From assembly GCF_000423245.1 (NCBI RefSeq), contig NZ_KE383993.1:352160-416159 (forward strand): a stretch of 64,000 bases of DNA, in the 5' to 3' direction. Each line of letters begins with the position of its first letter. The stretch's first letter is position 1. The position numbers and the translations under genes are program-made. This stretch comes from Ligilactobacillus ceti DSM 22408. Lineage in GTDB: Bacteria; Bacillota; Bacilli; Lactobacillales; Lactobacillaceae. This document shows, in pieces, positions 18,043 to 25,937 of the stretch. Under the pieces are notes generated by a model. The model saw only the letters and a program-made list of their open reading frames with translations, had not been told where the DNA came from and made no database searches.

Positions 18043-18474
18043 ATGAAATCAAAAGAATATTTTAGAAAAATTAATTATTTAAAAACAGCAATTGAATTTA
18101 AATTAGAAAAGGCAGAGTTCTATAAAGAACTAGCACAAAGTGCAGGTGGGACAGTTTATAGTGATATGCCAAAACCACCAAAAGGAAGTGTAAGAAGTCC
18201 TATGGAAGAGGCTATGATTAAAGCATTAGATTTAGAAATTGAAGCTAAAAAAGATGAAGAAGAACTAAGTAGACTAACAGTTGAGGCATTGAATTTTATA
18301 GAAAGAATAGAAGATCTGAAACTGCAAAAGATATTAATACTTAGATATTTAAAGGAGTTAAATTGGTATAAAATTCAAAGAACTATGGATTATAGTGAGA
18401 GTGCAATTCATAAACTTCATAACAAAGCTTTAGCTAAAATGGATGTGATAATTAATGAAAAATACAAAAAGTAG
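18043..18474 (+). CDS. DUF1492/ArpU-like late transcription regulator
   Basis: A 143-aa protein with a helical N-terminal part and a C-terminal sigma region 4-like HTH (about 95-138: LQKILILRYLKELNWYKIQR, then SESAIHKLHNKALAKM). This matches DUF1492 and the ArpU/RinA group that activates late phage genes just before the packaging module. It is followed by a promoter-like stretch and the HNH/terminase genes, which fits that job. Confidence 0.8.
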   Translation: MKSKEYFRKINYLKTAIEFKLEKAEFYKELAQSAGGTVYSDMPKPPKGSVRSPMEEAMIKALDLEIEAKKDEEELSRLTVEALNFIERIEDLKLQKILILRYLKELNWYKIQRTMDYSESAIHKLHNKALAKMDVIINEKYKK

Positions 18475-18505
18475 ACCTAAGGAGAGCCGAAGAGAGCCGT
18501 GAAGA

Positions 18506-18601
18506 GTTGTTTACACCTAGCCAATTGTAGTACTATATAATTAGGAAAAAGCTATGGGAACATAAAAGACCTTGTAAGGACAGACCTTGCAGGGTTTTTA
18601 T
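18506..18601 (+). promoter_or_regulatory. Late promoter candidate and small hairpin
   Basis: TTTACA at 18511 followed about 18 bp later by TATATAAT resembles a promoter. It includes CACCTAGCCAATT, which echoes CACCTAGCTAATT in the leader at 8309-8378. About 50 bp on, ACCTTG and CAGGGT arms form a hairpin followed by five T, like an attenuator. It precedes the HNH and packaging genes. Confidence 0.45.
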
Positions 18602-18624
18602 TATGCAAAGAAAGAGAGATTTAT

Positions 18625-18978
18625 ATGCCAAGAAAACCTAAAAGACCATGTTCTTTTCCTAACTGTCCAGAACTAACTGATGGTAGGTTTTGTGAGAAAC
18701 ACTTAAAAGAAGATAACAAAAGATATGAAAAGTATGGTAGGAAGTATAAACCACATTTAAGGTATGGTAGAGCATGGAAAAGAATAAGAGATAAATATGT
18801 AAAGACACATCCTTTTTGTGAGATGTGCTATAAGAACGGAATACTTGTAGAGGTCGAGCAAGTACATCACAAACTACCACTTGCAGAAGGTGGAACACAT
18901 GATATTAATAATTTAATTTCATTGTGCCAAAGTTGTCACTCCAAAGTTCATGCCAAGCGTGGAGATAGATGGGGGTAG
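18625..18978 (+). CDS. HNH homing-type endonuclease
   Basis: A 117-aa protein with N-terminal zinc cysteines (CSFPNCPELTDGRFCEKH) and a C-terminal HNH core: VEQVHHKLPLAEGGTHDINN then LCQSCHSKVH. In HK97-type cos phages an HNH protein is encoded next to terminase and is needed for packaging-site cleavage by the terminase complex. Its place immediately before terS fits this. Confidence 0.92.
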   Translation: MPRKPKRPCSFPNCPELTDGRFCEKHLKEDNKRYEKYGRKYKPHLRYGRAWKRIRDKYVKTHPFCEMCYKNGILVEVEQVHHKLPLAEGGTHDINNLISLCQSCHSKVHAKRGDRWG

Positions 18979-19092
18979 GGGCTTAATTATCTCTAAACCC
19001 TAGTAAACAGAAGAACGGGCGAGAACCTTCGTGCAGAAAAAGTTTGGTTCAAACAGGGTATTAAAGAAAATTAAAGAAAAGGAGGAAAAAAC
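18979..19092 (+). other. Candidate cos region between HNH and terS
   Basis: This 114-bp non-coding gap begins near GGGGGTAGGGGC and contains CGGGCGAGAACCTTCGTGC, locally much more GC-rich than its surroundings. In HNH-terminase phages the cohesive-end site usually lies here. No cut site can be assigned from sequence alone. A good AAAGGAGG precedes terS. Confidence 0.4.
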
Positions 19093-19665
19093 ATGGCAAA
19101 AGACGGTACAAATCGTGGTGGTAGAAGAGTTAGAGCAGGAGATAAACCACACTCTGCAGTACAAAAAATCCAAAAAGGAAAAGAAGTAAAAGTTATAGAT
19201 AATGAAATACCAGAATTAACAATTGAAGAATTAGATGCAGTTGATTTACCTGATGGAGCAGTTCTTGAAGGGGTAAATATTCCAAAGCCAAGTGAATATT
19301 TATCTGCAAAACAGAAAAGTGGTATCCCACTTGGTGCAGATAGAATTTACAAAGAAACATGGTTATGGCTAAAAGAAAGAAACTGTGAAAAATTAGTAAA
19401 TCCAAGATTATTAGAGGCATATTCACAAGCATTTGCTAGATATATTCAATGTGAAGAAGCATTAAGTAATTATGGACTTCTAGGTAAACATCCTACAACA
19501 GGAGGAGTTATTACATCTCCATTTGTTCAGATGTCAGTTCAATTCCAAAAAAGTGCAAATCTTTTATGGTATGAGATTTATGACATAGTAAAACAAAATT
19601 GCACATCAGTATTTGAAGATACTGGTGATGATTTAATGGAAAAATTACTTCGTATGAAGAAATAG
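19093..19665 (+). CDS. Phage terminase small subunit (P27 family)
   Basis: A 190-aa protein with a basic N-terminus (GTNRGGRRVRAGDKPHS) and a helical core with ETWLWLKERNCEKLVNPRLLEA and FVQMSVQFQKSANLLWYEI, typical of P27-type small terminases. It recognises the packaging site and recruits the large subunit. The large-subunit gene is not adjacent: five kilobases of modification and small genes are inserted between them. Confidence 0.85.
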   Translation: MAKDGTNRGGRRVRAGDKPHSAVQKIQKGKEVKVIDNEIPELTIEELDAVDLPDGAVLEGVNIPKPSEYLSAKQKSGIPLGADRIYKETWLWLKERNCEKLVNPRLLEAYSQAFARYIQCEEALSNYGLLGKHPTTGGVITSPFVQMSVQFQKSANLLWYEIYDIVKQNCTSVFEDTGDDLMEKLLRMKK

Positions 19666-19678
19666 AAAGGAATATGAA

Positions 19679-20461
19679 ATGATAGAAAAAGTTAATCCAA
19701 AGCACCCAGATAAAATCAGCGATTGTATTGCAGGTGCTATTGTAGATTTAGCATATAAGAAAGAAGATGAACCAAAGATTGCAGTTGAAGTTTTAATTGG
19801 TCATGGTGTATGTCATACAATCATTGAAACAACTGTAAAATTTGAAAATAAAGAAATAGAAGAAATCATAAAAAGAATAGCAGGTAATGTTAAATGCGAT
19901 ATTATGGTTGTAGAACAAGATGAGCATTTATCTAAAAACCAAGAAGATGAAATTAGATGTGGAGATAATGGAATATTTAAAGGTATGCCATTAACTAATG
20001 AGCAGATTAAATTATCTAAAATTGCAAAAGACATTTATGAAAAATATCCATTTGATGGTAAATACATATTAGATAAAGATAGACTTATAATCTGCCAATC
20101 AAATGCAAAAACAGAAGAACTTAAAAAGCTATATCCAAAAGCAATAATCAATCCATTAGGAGAGTGGATAGGTGGAACAAATGTGGATACAGGATGTACA
20201 AATAGAAAACTAGGAAGTGATATGGCAGATAGCTTAACAGGTGGTGGACTTCACGGTAAAGATTTATCTAAGGCAGATGTTTCAGTAAATATATATGTAT
20301 TTTTAAAAGCACAAGAAACTAAAAAAGAAATAAAACTATCATGTGCAATTGGAGATACTGAAATTGATGGCAAGCCTTATGGCGAGATAGTAAAAATTGC
20401 AAAAGAATATATAGACTCTATTGGTGGATTTGAAGAATTTGCTAAATGGGGTCTTTTTTAG
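19679..20461 (+). CDS. Phage-encoded S-adenosylmethionine synthetase
   Basis: A 260-aa MetK-like enzyme, shorter than the roughly 385-400 aa host form. Recognisable MetK landmarks are NPKHPDKISDCIAGAI at the N-terminus, GDNGIFKGM, GEWIGGTNVDTGCTNRK and the glycine loop TGGGLHGKDLSKADVS. It would make SAM from methionine and ATP. It is followed directly by two DNA methyltransferase genes, so it may supply their methyl donor; that coupling is inference. Missing central segments leave activity uncertain. Confidence 0.85.
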   Translation: MIEKVNPKHPDKISDCIAGAIVDLAYKKEDEPKIAVEVLIGHGVCHTIIETTVKFENKEIEEIIKRIAGNVKCDIMVVEQDEHLSKNQEDEIRCGDNGIFKGMPLTNEQIKLSKIAKDIYEKYPFDGKYILDKDRLIICQSNAKTEELKKLYPKAIINPLGEWIGGTNVDTGCTNRKLGSDMADSLTGGGLHGKDLSKADVSVNIYVFLKAQETKKEIKLSCAIGDTEIDGKPYGEIVKIAKEYIDSIGGFEEFAKWGLF

Positions 20462-20471
20462 TGGAGGAAAG

Positions 20472-21722
20472 ATGAATAAAGAAACAAAATATTACATTGC
20501 AGATATTGATGAGCTAATACCTTATGTCAATAATGCAAGAACCCATAATGAACAACAAGTAAATCAAATAGCTGCAAGTATAAAAGAGTTTGGATTTTTA
20601 AATCCTGTTTTAGTTACAAGTGATAATACAATACTAGCTGGTCACGGTAGAATTCTCGCAGCAAGAAAGCTAGGACTTAAAAAGATACCTTGTATTAAAG
20701 AAGAGCATTTAAGTGAGGCACAAAAGAAAGCATACATTATTGCAGATAACAAACTAGCACTCAATGCTGGATGGGATAATGAACTTTTAAATGTTGAATT
20801 ATCTGAACTCGAAGGTATGGATTTTGATATTGACCTTTTAGGTTTCAGTGGAGAAGAGCTATCTAAAATATTTGATGAAGCTAGAGATGTTGAAGAAGAT
20901 AAATTTGATGTAGAAGAAGAACTTAAAAAGCCGTGCATAAGTAAGAATGGAGATATTTGGAAAATTGGAAAGCATAAAGTTATTTGTGGAGATAGTACAG
21001 ATTTAAAAACATATGAAAGATTACTAGAAGATAAAAAAGTAAATCTAGTTTGTACAGACCCACCATATATGATTGATTTAGATAGTGCATCAGGAAAAAT
21101 AAAAAACGATAATCTTAAAGATAAAGAAGCCTATGAGTTTTTACTTAAGGCTTTTAATAATTTTAAGGAAACAATGTCAACAGATGCATCTATTTATATT
21201 TTTTATGCAACTATGAAAGCTCGTATTTTTTATGATGCATATGAAGACGCAGGATTTAAGGTTGGAGCAGGACTTATTTGGAAGAAACCAAGAGCCCCAC
21301 TTATGAGAACTGACTGGAAGTTTAATATGGAGCCAATTATATGGGGGTGGAGAAAAGATGGAAAACATATCTGGTATGGTGATCAAAAGCAAAAAGCAAT
21401 ATTTGAATTTGACGGACTTTCTAATTCTAAGACAGAGGGATTTGGTCATCCATCAAGTAAGCCAGTAGCTTTAATAGCATATCTAATTAAACAATGTACT
21501 CAAACAAATGGATTGGTACTTGATGGATTTTTAGGCTCTGCTACAACACTAATAGCTTGTGAAGAGCTTGATAGAATTTGCTATGGAGTAGAACTCGAAC
21601 CAAAATTTGTAGATGTTGCAGTAAAAAGATACATAGAATTAAAAGGTTCAAGTGAAGATGTAATCTTAATTAGAGATGGTAAAGAATATAAATATAGTGA
21701 TGTAGAGGTTAAAGATGAGTGA
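20472..21722 (+). CDS. ParB-domain DNA adenine/cytosine-N4 methyltransferase
   Basis: A 416-aa fusion. The N-terminal ParB-like nuclease fold (about 8-100) shows VNQIAASIKEFGFLNPVLV and LAGHGRILAARKLG. The methylase half has the catalytic CTDPPY motif (about 195) and the SAM-binding FLGSATTLIACEEL near the C-terminus, an order typical of N6/N4 methylases. Phages use this combination to protect DNA. The start at 20472 follows GGAGG; it is coupled to the next gene by an 8-bp overlap. Confidence 0.9.
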   Translation: MNKETKYYIADIDELIPYVNNARTHNEQQVNQIAASIKEFGFLNPVLVTSDNTILAGHGRILAARKLGLKKIPCIKEEHLSEAQKKAYIIADNKLALNAGWDNELLNVELSELEGMDFDIDLLGFSGEELSKIFDEARDVEEDKFDVEEELKKPCISKNGDIWKIGKHKVICGDSTDLKTYERLLEDKKVNLVCTDPPYMIDLDSASGKIKNDNLKDKEAYEFLLKAFNNFKETMSTDASIYIFYATMKARIFYDAYEDAGFKVGAGLIWKKPRAPLMRTDWKFNMEPIIWGWRKDGKHIWYGDQKQKAIFEFDGLSNSKTEGFGHPSSKPVALIAYLIKQCTQTNGLVLDGFLGSATTLIACEELDRICYGVELEPKFVDVAVKRYIELKGSSEDVILIRDGKEYKYSDVEVKDE

Positions 21723-23094
21723 TTTAACACTAGGTAGTCTTTTTTCAGGCTCTGGTGGATTTGAGTTAGGAGCTTTAATTTCAAATATTACTCCAATCTG
21801 GAATTCTGAAATCGAACCTTTTCCTATAAGGGTTACAACTAAAAGACTACCAAATGTTAAACACTTAGGAGATATAACTAAGATAAAAGGTATTGAAATA
21901 GAACCAGTAGATATCATAACATTTGGAAGTCCTTGTCAAGACTTATCAATTGCAGGAAAAAGAAATGGACTAGATGGCACAAGGTCTAGTCTTTTTTATG
22001 AAGCAATAAGAATAATAAAGGAAATGAGGAATAAAACAAATGGAGAAAAACCAAGATACATTGTGTGGGAAAATGTGCCAGGAGCATTCTCATCAAACAA
22101 AGGGGAAGATTTTAGATGTGTCCTTGAAGAAATCTGCAAAGTTAAAAAAGAAGATATATTTATACCTAAATCTACAAAATGGCAAAATGCAGGAACAATC
22201 ATGGGAAGAGATTACTCCATATCATGGCGAGTGCTTGATGCTAGATATTTCGGAGTACCACAAAGAAGAAGACGAATCTTCCTTGTCGCAGATTTTAATG
22301 GACAAAGTAGCGAGCAAATATTATTTAAGCAAGAAAGCAAGTCTTGGAATACTAGCAAGGGCAAAAAAGTGTGGAAAAAAGCTACCAGAGATTTTAGAAA
22401 AAGCACTGATAAACACATCAATGATACAAAATTAGTATTTGAAAATCATGGTCAAGACACAAGGTATACTGGACCAATAGGAGTAAGTACTACCCTTGGA
22501 GCAAATCTTGGCAGTGGCGGGGGAAATACTCCCTTTGTGGTTGAAGATAAAAGCATATTTGATATAAGACTTACATCAGATAATACTAAAAATGTAAGAG
22601 CAAATATCTATAAAACAGATACATCAAGAGCACTTGATACCAACGGAAATAATCCAAATGCTAATCAAGGTGGTGTAGCAGTTTGCTATTCAACTTCAAA
22701 AAGTTCATTTCATACTATTGCAGAAAAAGAACTAGTAAATACATTAGTTGCAACAGACTATAAAGACCCACCACTTGTAAATGATAATTACATCGTAAGA
22801 AGATTAACTCCACTTGAATGTTTAAGACTTCAAGGCTTTCCAGATTATTGGTGTGATGATTTAGAAACTGAAAATCCAACGTATAAAGAGATTAAGTTTT
22901 GGAGAGAAGTATTTGAAACACATAGAAAAGTAGTAACTAAATCTAAAAGACCAAAGACAGATAAGCAAATAATAAAATGGCTTAAAAATCCTTATTCAGA
23001 TAGTGCAATGTATAAAATGTGGGGAAATGGTGTAGCTCTTCCTTGTGTAGTTTTTGTCTTAAATAGTATTAAAAACTTTAATAATAATGGCTAA
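21715..23094 (+). CDS. DNA cytosine-5 methyltransferase
   Basis: A 459-aa C5 methylase. Motif I LFSGSGGFELGA, motif IV FGSPCQDLSIAGKR with the catalytic Cys, motif VI WENVPGAF and motif VIII QRRRRIFLVA are intact. The C-terminal part holds a long recognition region and motifs IX-X (RRLTPLECLRLQGFPD, GNGVALPCV). It probably shields phage DNA from host restriction. The target is not predictable here. Confidence 0.94.
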   Translation: MSDLTLGSLFSGSGGFELGALISNITPIWNSEIEPFPIRVTTKRLPNVKHLGDITKIKGIEIEPVDIITFGSPCQDLSIAGKRNGLDGTRSSLFYEAIRIIKEMRNKTNGEKPRYIVWENVPGAFSSNKGEDFRCVLEEICKVKKEDIFIPKSTKWQNAGTIMGRDYSISWRVLDARYFGVPQRRRRIFLVADFNGQSSEQILFKQESKSWNTSKGKKVWKKATRDFRKSTDKHINDTKLVFENHGQDTRYTGPIGVSTTLGANLGSGGGNTPFVVEDKSIFDIRLTSDNTKNVRANIYKTDTSRALDTNGNNPNANQGGVAVCYSTSKSSFHTIAEKELVNTLVATDYKDPPLVNDNYIVRRLTPLECLRLQGFPDYWCDDLETENPTYKEIKFWREVFETHRKVVTKSKRPKTDKQIIKWLKNPYSDSAMYKMWGNGVALPCVVFVLNSIKNFNNNG

Positions 23095-23156
23095 ATTACT
23101 TGATATATAAACCAATCTACGGGAATATGTACATAACAAAATTAAAGGAGAAAACC
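23095..23156 (+). promoter_or_regulatory. Twin leader, copy 1
   Basis: TTACTTGATATATA, then TACGGGAATATGTA and ATAACAAAATTAAAGG, ending at a ribosome binding site. The same arrangement is found at 23793-23861. TTGATA and GAATAT lie 17 bp apart in both, so each copy looks like a promoter plus leader for a small gene. Confidence 0.5.
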
Positions 23157-23384
23157 ATGAATAAAGAAAAAATTATGGAACAAATCATAAATCCAAATAC
23201 ACTAAATGAAACTGAAAAGAAATTCGAGAAGATATGCAAAGATGTTTTATATGAATTTGAAACTTTAGAAACTAGACATCATGATGATTTAGACTTTAAA
23301 GATATATCAGTATGGTCAATTAGAGAACTAATGCAAAAAGCATATGACCTTGGAAAAGAAGATACATTAAAAGGAATTAAATAA
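23157..23384 (+). CDS. Small conserved phage protein (DUF6900-like)
   Basis: A 75-aa acidic protein with an ISVWSIRELMQKAYDLGKE C-terminal helix, which I associate tentatively with DUF6900-type accessory proteins. An in-frame start upstream exists, but AAAGGAG places the real ATG at 23157. It overlaps the next gene by one base. It belongs to a block of small genes between the methylases and terL. Function unknown. Confidence 0.55.
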   Translation: MNKEKIMEQIINPNTLNETEKKFEKICKDVLYEFETLETRHHDDLDFKDISVWSIRELMQKAYDLGKEDTLKGIK

Positions 23385-23611
23385 TGGTTGTTAAAAAAGA
23401 GATTTTAGAAGAACTAAGAATTAAATATCCAAAAGGTGTAAGAGTTGAATTACTTAAAATGGAAGATAAACACGCTCCCTCAGTTGGAACAAAAGGAACT
23501 GTTATGGGAGTTGATGACATTGGTTCAATAATAGTTAAGTGGGATAATGGTAGCAGCTTAAATGTTGTTTTAAATGAAGATATATGTAGGAGAATAGAAG
23601 ATGACAGATAA
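23384..23611 (+). CDS. DUF4314 protein
   Basis: A 75-aa beta-rich protein: YPKGVRVELLKMEDKHAP, GTKGTVMGVDDIGSIIVKWD and NGSSLNVV match the DUF4314 pattern, an SH3-like barrel seen in conjugative elements and phages. No catalytic residues are evident. It is coupled to its neighbours by 1-bp and 11-bp overlaps. Confidence 0.75.
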   Translation: MVVKKEILEELRIKYPKGVRVELLKMEDKHAPSVGTKGTVMGVDDIGSIIVKWDNGSSLNVVLNEDICRRIEDDR

Positions 23612-23771
23612 AATAAAAGAGCAAATATTAGAAATTAGAGATACTGGACTTACAAATATGCTAGATACTGTAATGGTTCAAAGAATTGCTCATGATAAAG
23701 GCTTTTATGAATTAGTTATATTTATAGAAGAACAAAAATCTGATTATATTGCCTTTATTCTTGGAAAATAA
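23601..23771 (+). CDS. DUF5049-like small protein
   Basis: A 56-aa protein beginning MTDKIKEQILEIRDTGLTNM and containing DTVMVQRIAHDKGFYELVIF, the DUF5049 pattern common beside DUF4314 in Firmicutes phages and ICEs. It overlaps the preceding gene by 11 bp. Function unknown. Confidence 0.65.
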   Translation: MTDKIKEQILEIRDTGLTNMLDTVMVQRIAHDKGFYELVIFIEEQKSDYIAFILGK

Positions 23772-23792
23772 GCAGATATTTAAAGAAATATG

Positions 23793-23861
23793 CCTAATTT
23801 ACTTGATATATAGTCGATAGTACGGGAATATGTATATAACAAAAATTAAAGGAGAAAAAAC
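23793..23861 (+). promoter_or_regulatory. Twin leader, copy 2
   Basis: The second copy of the TTACTTGATATATA...TACGGGAATATGTA leader also seen at 23095-23156, ending at AAAGGAG for the 124-aa gene. The conserved spacing and variable bases between blocks argue for functional sites rather than a recent duplication. Confidence 0.5.
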
Positions 23862-24236
23862 ATGAGCAGAAGAGCAAGAATAGCAATAAAAGAAGAAAAC
23901 GGAGGAAAATCAATTTACCTTCACAATTCAGAAGAACCTAGCAAAATGCTAGAATTTCTTAAAAAATATTATTACCAAAAAGATAAAGTTAAAAAGATTA
24001 TAGAACTTGGAGATTGTTCAATATTAGCAGAAAAATTAGAACCAACTAAGAAAGGACACAGTTTCAATAATCCAGAAGAAAATGTATCAATCTTTTATGG
24101 AAGAGATAGAAATGAAACAAATGTTAAAGCAATAGACTTTAAAAATAGAGATGAATTAATAAAACAAGCTAAAGATTCATGGGCAGATGATTGCTACATT
24201 TATAATAAAGAACAAGGAAGATGGGACATTTTATAA
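23862..24236 (+). CDS. Conserved phage protein of the SRIAI type
   Basis: A 124-aa protein starting MSRRARIAIKEENGGKSIYL and containing KKIIELGDCSILAEKL, FYGRDRNETNVKAI and a final CYIYNKEQGRWDIL. I recognise this as a widespread phage accessory family, usually starting with a similar SRIAI motif, whose function is not known. It has its own leader and is followed by a terminator, so it is expressed as a single unit. Confidence 0.7.
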   Translation: MSRRARIAIKEENGGKSIYLHNSEEPSKMLEFLKKYYYQKDKVKKIIELGDCSILAEKLEPTKKGHSFNNPEENVSIFYGRDRNETNVKAIDFKNRDELIKQAKDSWADDCYIYNKEQGRWDIL

Positions 24237-24261
24237 TTTAAAAACAAAATAATTAAACTTT

Positions 24262-24287
24262 AAGAGCTTTTATAAAGGCTCTTTTTT
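24262..24287 (+). terminator. Terminator before terL
   Basis: AAGAGC and GCTCTT arms (24262-24267/24278-24283) are followed by six T. The structure closes the small-gene block just before the large terminase gene. Confidence 0.75.
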
Positions 24288-24306
24288 AGTTGGAAAGGAG
24301 ATAGTT

Positions 24307-25905
24307 ATTAAAACAAATGATTACAAACCAACCAAATTTATGCTTAAGACATCAACTTATGATAAGAAAAGTGCAGATTATGCAGTTAATTTTATAGAAC
24401 TTTTAACTCATACAAAAGGTAGATGGGCAGGTAAAAAGTTTAAATTACTAGATTGGCAAAAACAAATTATTAGAGATTTATTTGGAATATTAAAACCCGA
24501 TGGATACAGACAGTTTAATACTGCATATATTGAAATTCCAAAGAAGATGGGTAAATCAGAACTTGCAGCTGCCGTTGCACTTCTTCTTTGTTGTGGAGAT
24601 GGAGAAGAAAGAGCAGAAGTTTATGGTTGTGCAGCTGATCGTGGACAAGCAACGATTGTTTTTGATGTTGCAGCCGATATGGTAAGAATGTGTCCTGCAC
24701 TAAACCGTAGAGTTAAAATTCTAACTTCGCAAAAAAGAATAATCTACTTACCTACTAATAGCTTTTATCAAGTGTTATCTGCTGAGGCTTATTCTAAACA
24801 CGGTTTTAATATTCACGGTGTAGTGTTTGATGAACTTCATACTCAACCTAATCGTAAGCTCTTTGATGTTATGACCAAAGGTTCAGGAGATGCTAGAACT
24901 CAACCATTATACTTTTTAATTACAACTGCTGGAACAGATACTAATTCAATTTGCTATGAAACGCATCAAAAAGCAAAGGATATTATTAGTGGCAGAAAAA
25001 TTGACCATACATTTTATCCAGTGATTTATGGAGCAGATGAAGATGATGATTGGTCAGATGAAAAAGTATGGAAAAAAGCTAATCCATCACTTGGAGTAAC
25101 TGTTCCAATTGAAAAAGTAAGGTCTGCTTTTAACTCTGCTAAACAAAACCCAGCAGAAGAAAATGCGTTCAGACAGTTAAGACTTAATCAATGGGTTAAA
25201 CAATCTGTTAGATGGATGCCAATGGATAAATGGGATAAGTGTGATTTTAATATTAGTGAAGAAGAACTTGAAGGTAAGGTTTGCTATGGTGGACTTGATT
25301 TATCTTCTACAACAGATATGACTTCGTTTGTATTAGTCTTTCCACCAGAAGCTGAGGAAGATAAATATAAGGTGCTACCTTTCTTTTGGATACCAGAAGA
25401 TACACTTGATTTAAGAGTTAAACGAGATCATGTTCCATATGATTTATGGCAAAAGCAAGGTTATATTAAAACAACAGAGGGAAATGTAGTTCACTATGGC
25501 TTTATAGAAAAGTTTATAGAAAAACTAGGAGAACGATTTAATATCCGAGAGATTGCTTTTGATAGATGGGGAGCAGTTCAAATGGTGCAAAATTTAGAAG
25601 GTATGGGTTTTACTGTTGTTCCATTTGGACAAGGATTTAAAGATATGAGCCCACCAACTAAAGAACTGATGAAACTAACACTAGAACAAAAACTAGCTCA
25701 TGGTGGTCATCCAGTTTTAAGATGGAATATGGATAATATCTTTATAAGAAGAGACCCAGCAGGAAATATCAAAGCAGATAAAGAAAAATCAACTGAAAAA
25801 ATAGACGGAGCGATTGCTACAATTATGGCACTTGATAGAGCAATAAGATGTGGCAATGTTAGTGAAGAAAGCGTCTATGATGATAGAGGACTGTTATTTA
25901 TGTAA
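24307..25905 (+). CDS. Phage terminase large subunit
   Basis: The ATPase/nuclease that packages DNA. The Walker A region is IPKKMGKSELAAA and Walker B is GVVFDELHTQPN; the C-terminal nuclease holds the early acidic YGGLDLSSTTDM, then FDRWGAVQM and DGAIATIMALDRA. The first ATG is at 24340, but the frame stays open upstream and encodes KTNDYKPTKF, which matches the usual N-terminus of this family. AAAGGAG at 24294-24300 lies 6 bp before an in-frame ATT at 24307, so a rare ATT start is proposed. If not, the gene starts at 24340. Confidence 0.9.
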   Translation: MKTNDYKPTKFMLKTSTYDKKSADYAVNFIELLTHTKGRWAGKKFKLLDWQKQIIRDLFGILKPDGYRQFNTAYIEIPKKMGKSELAAAVALLLCCGDGEERAEVYGCAADRGQATIVFDVAADMVRMCPALNRRVKILTSQKRIIYLPTNSFYQVLSAEAYSKHGFNIHGVVFDELHTQPNRKLFDVMTKGSGDARTQPLYFLITTAGTDTNSICYETHQKAKDIISGRKIDHTFYPVIYGADEDDDWSDEKVWKKANPSLGVTVPIEKVRSAFNSAKQNPAEENAFRQLRLNQWVKQSVRWMPMDKWDKCDFNISEEELEGKVCYGGLDLSSTTDMTSFVLVFPPEAEEDKYKVLPFFWIPEDTLDLRVKRDHVPYDLWQKQGYIKTTEGNVVHYGFIEKFIEKLGERFNIREIAFDRWGAVQMVQNLEGMGFTVVPFGQGFKDMSPPTKELMKLTLEQKLAHGGHPVLRWNMDNIFIRRDPAGNIKADKEKSTEKIDGAIATIMALDRAIRCGNVSEESVYDDRGLLFM

Positions 25906-25937
25906 TGGTTCTTTTTTAATTTTAAGAAAGGAAAAAC

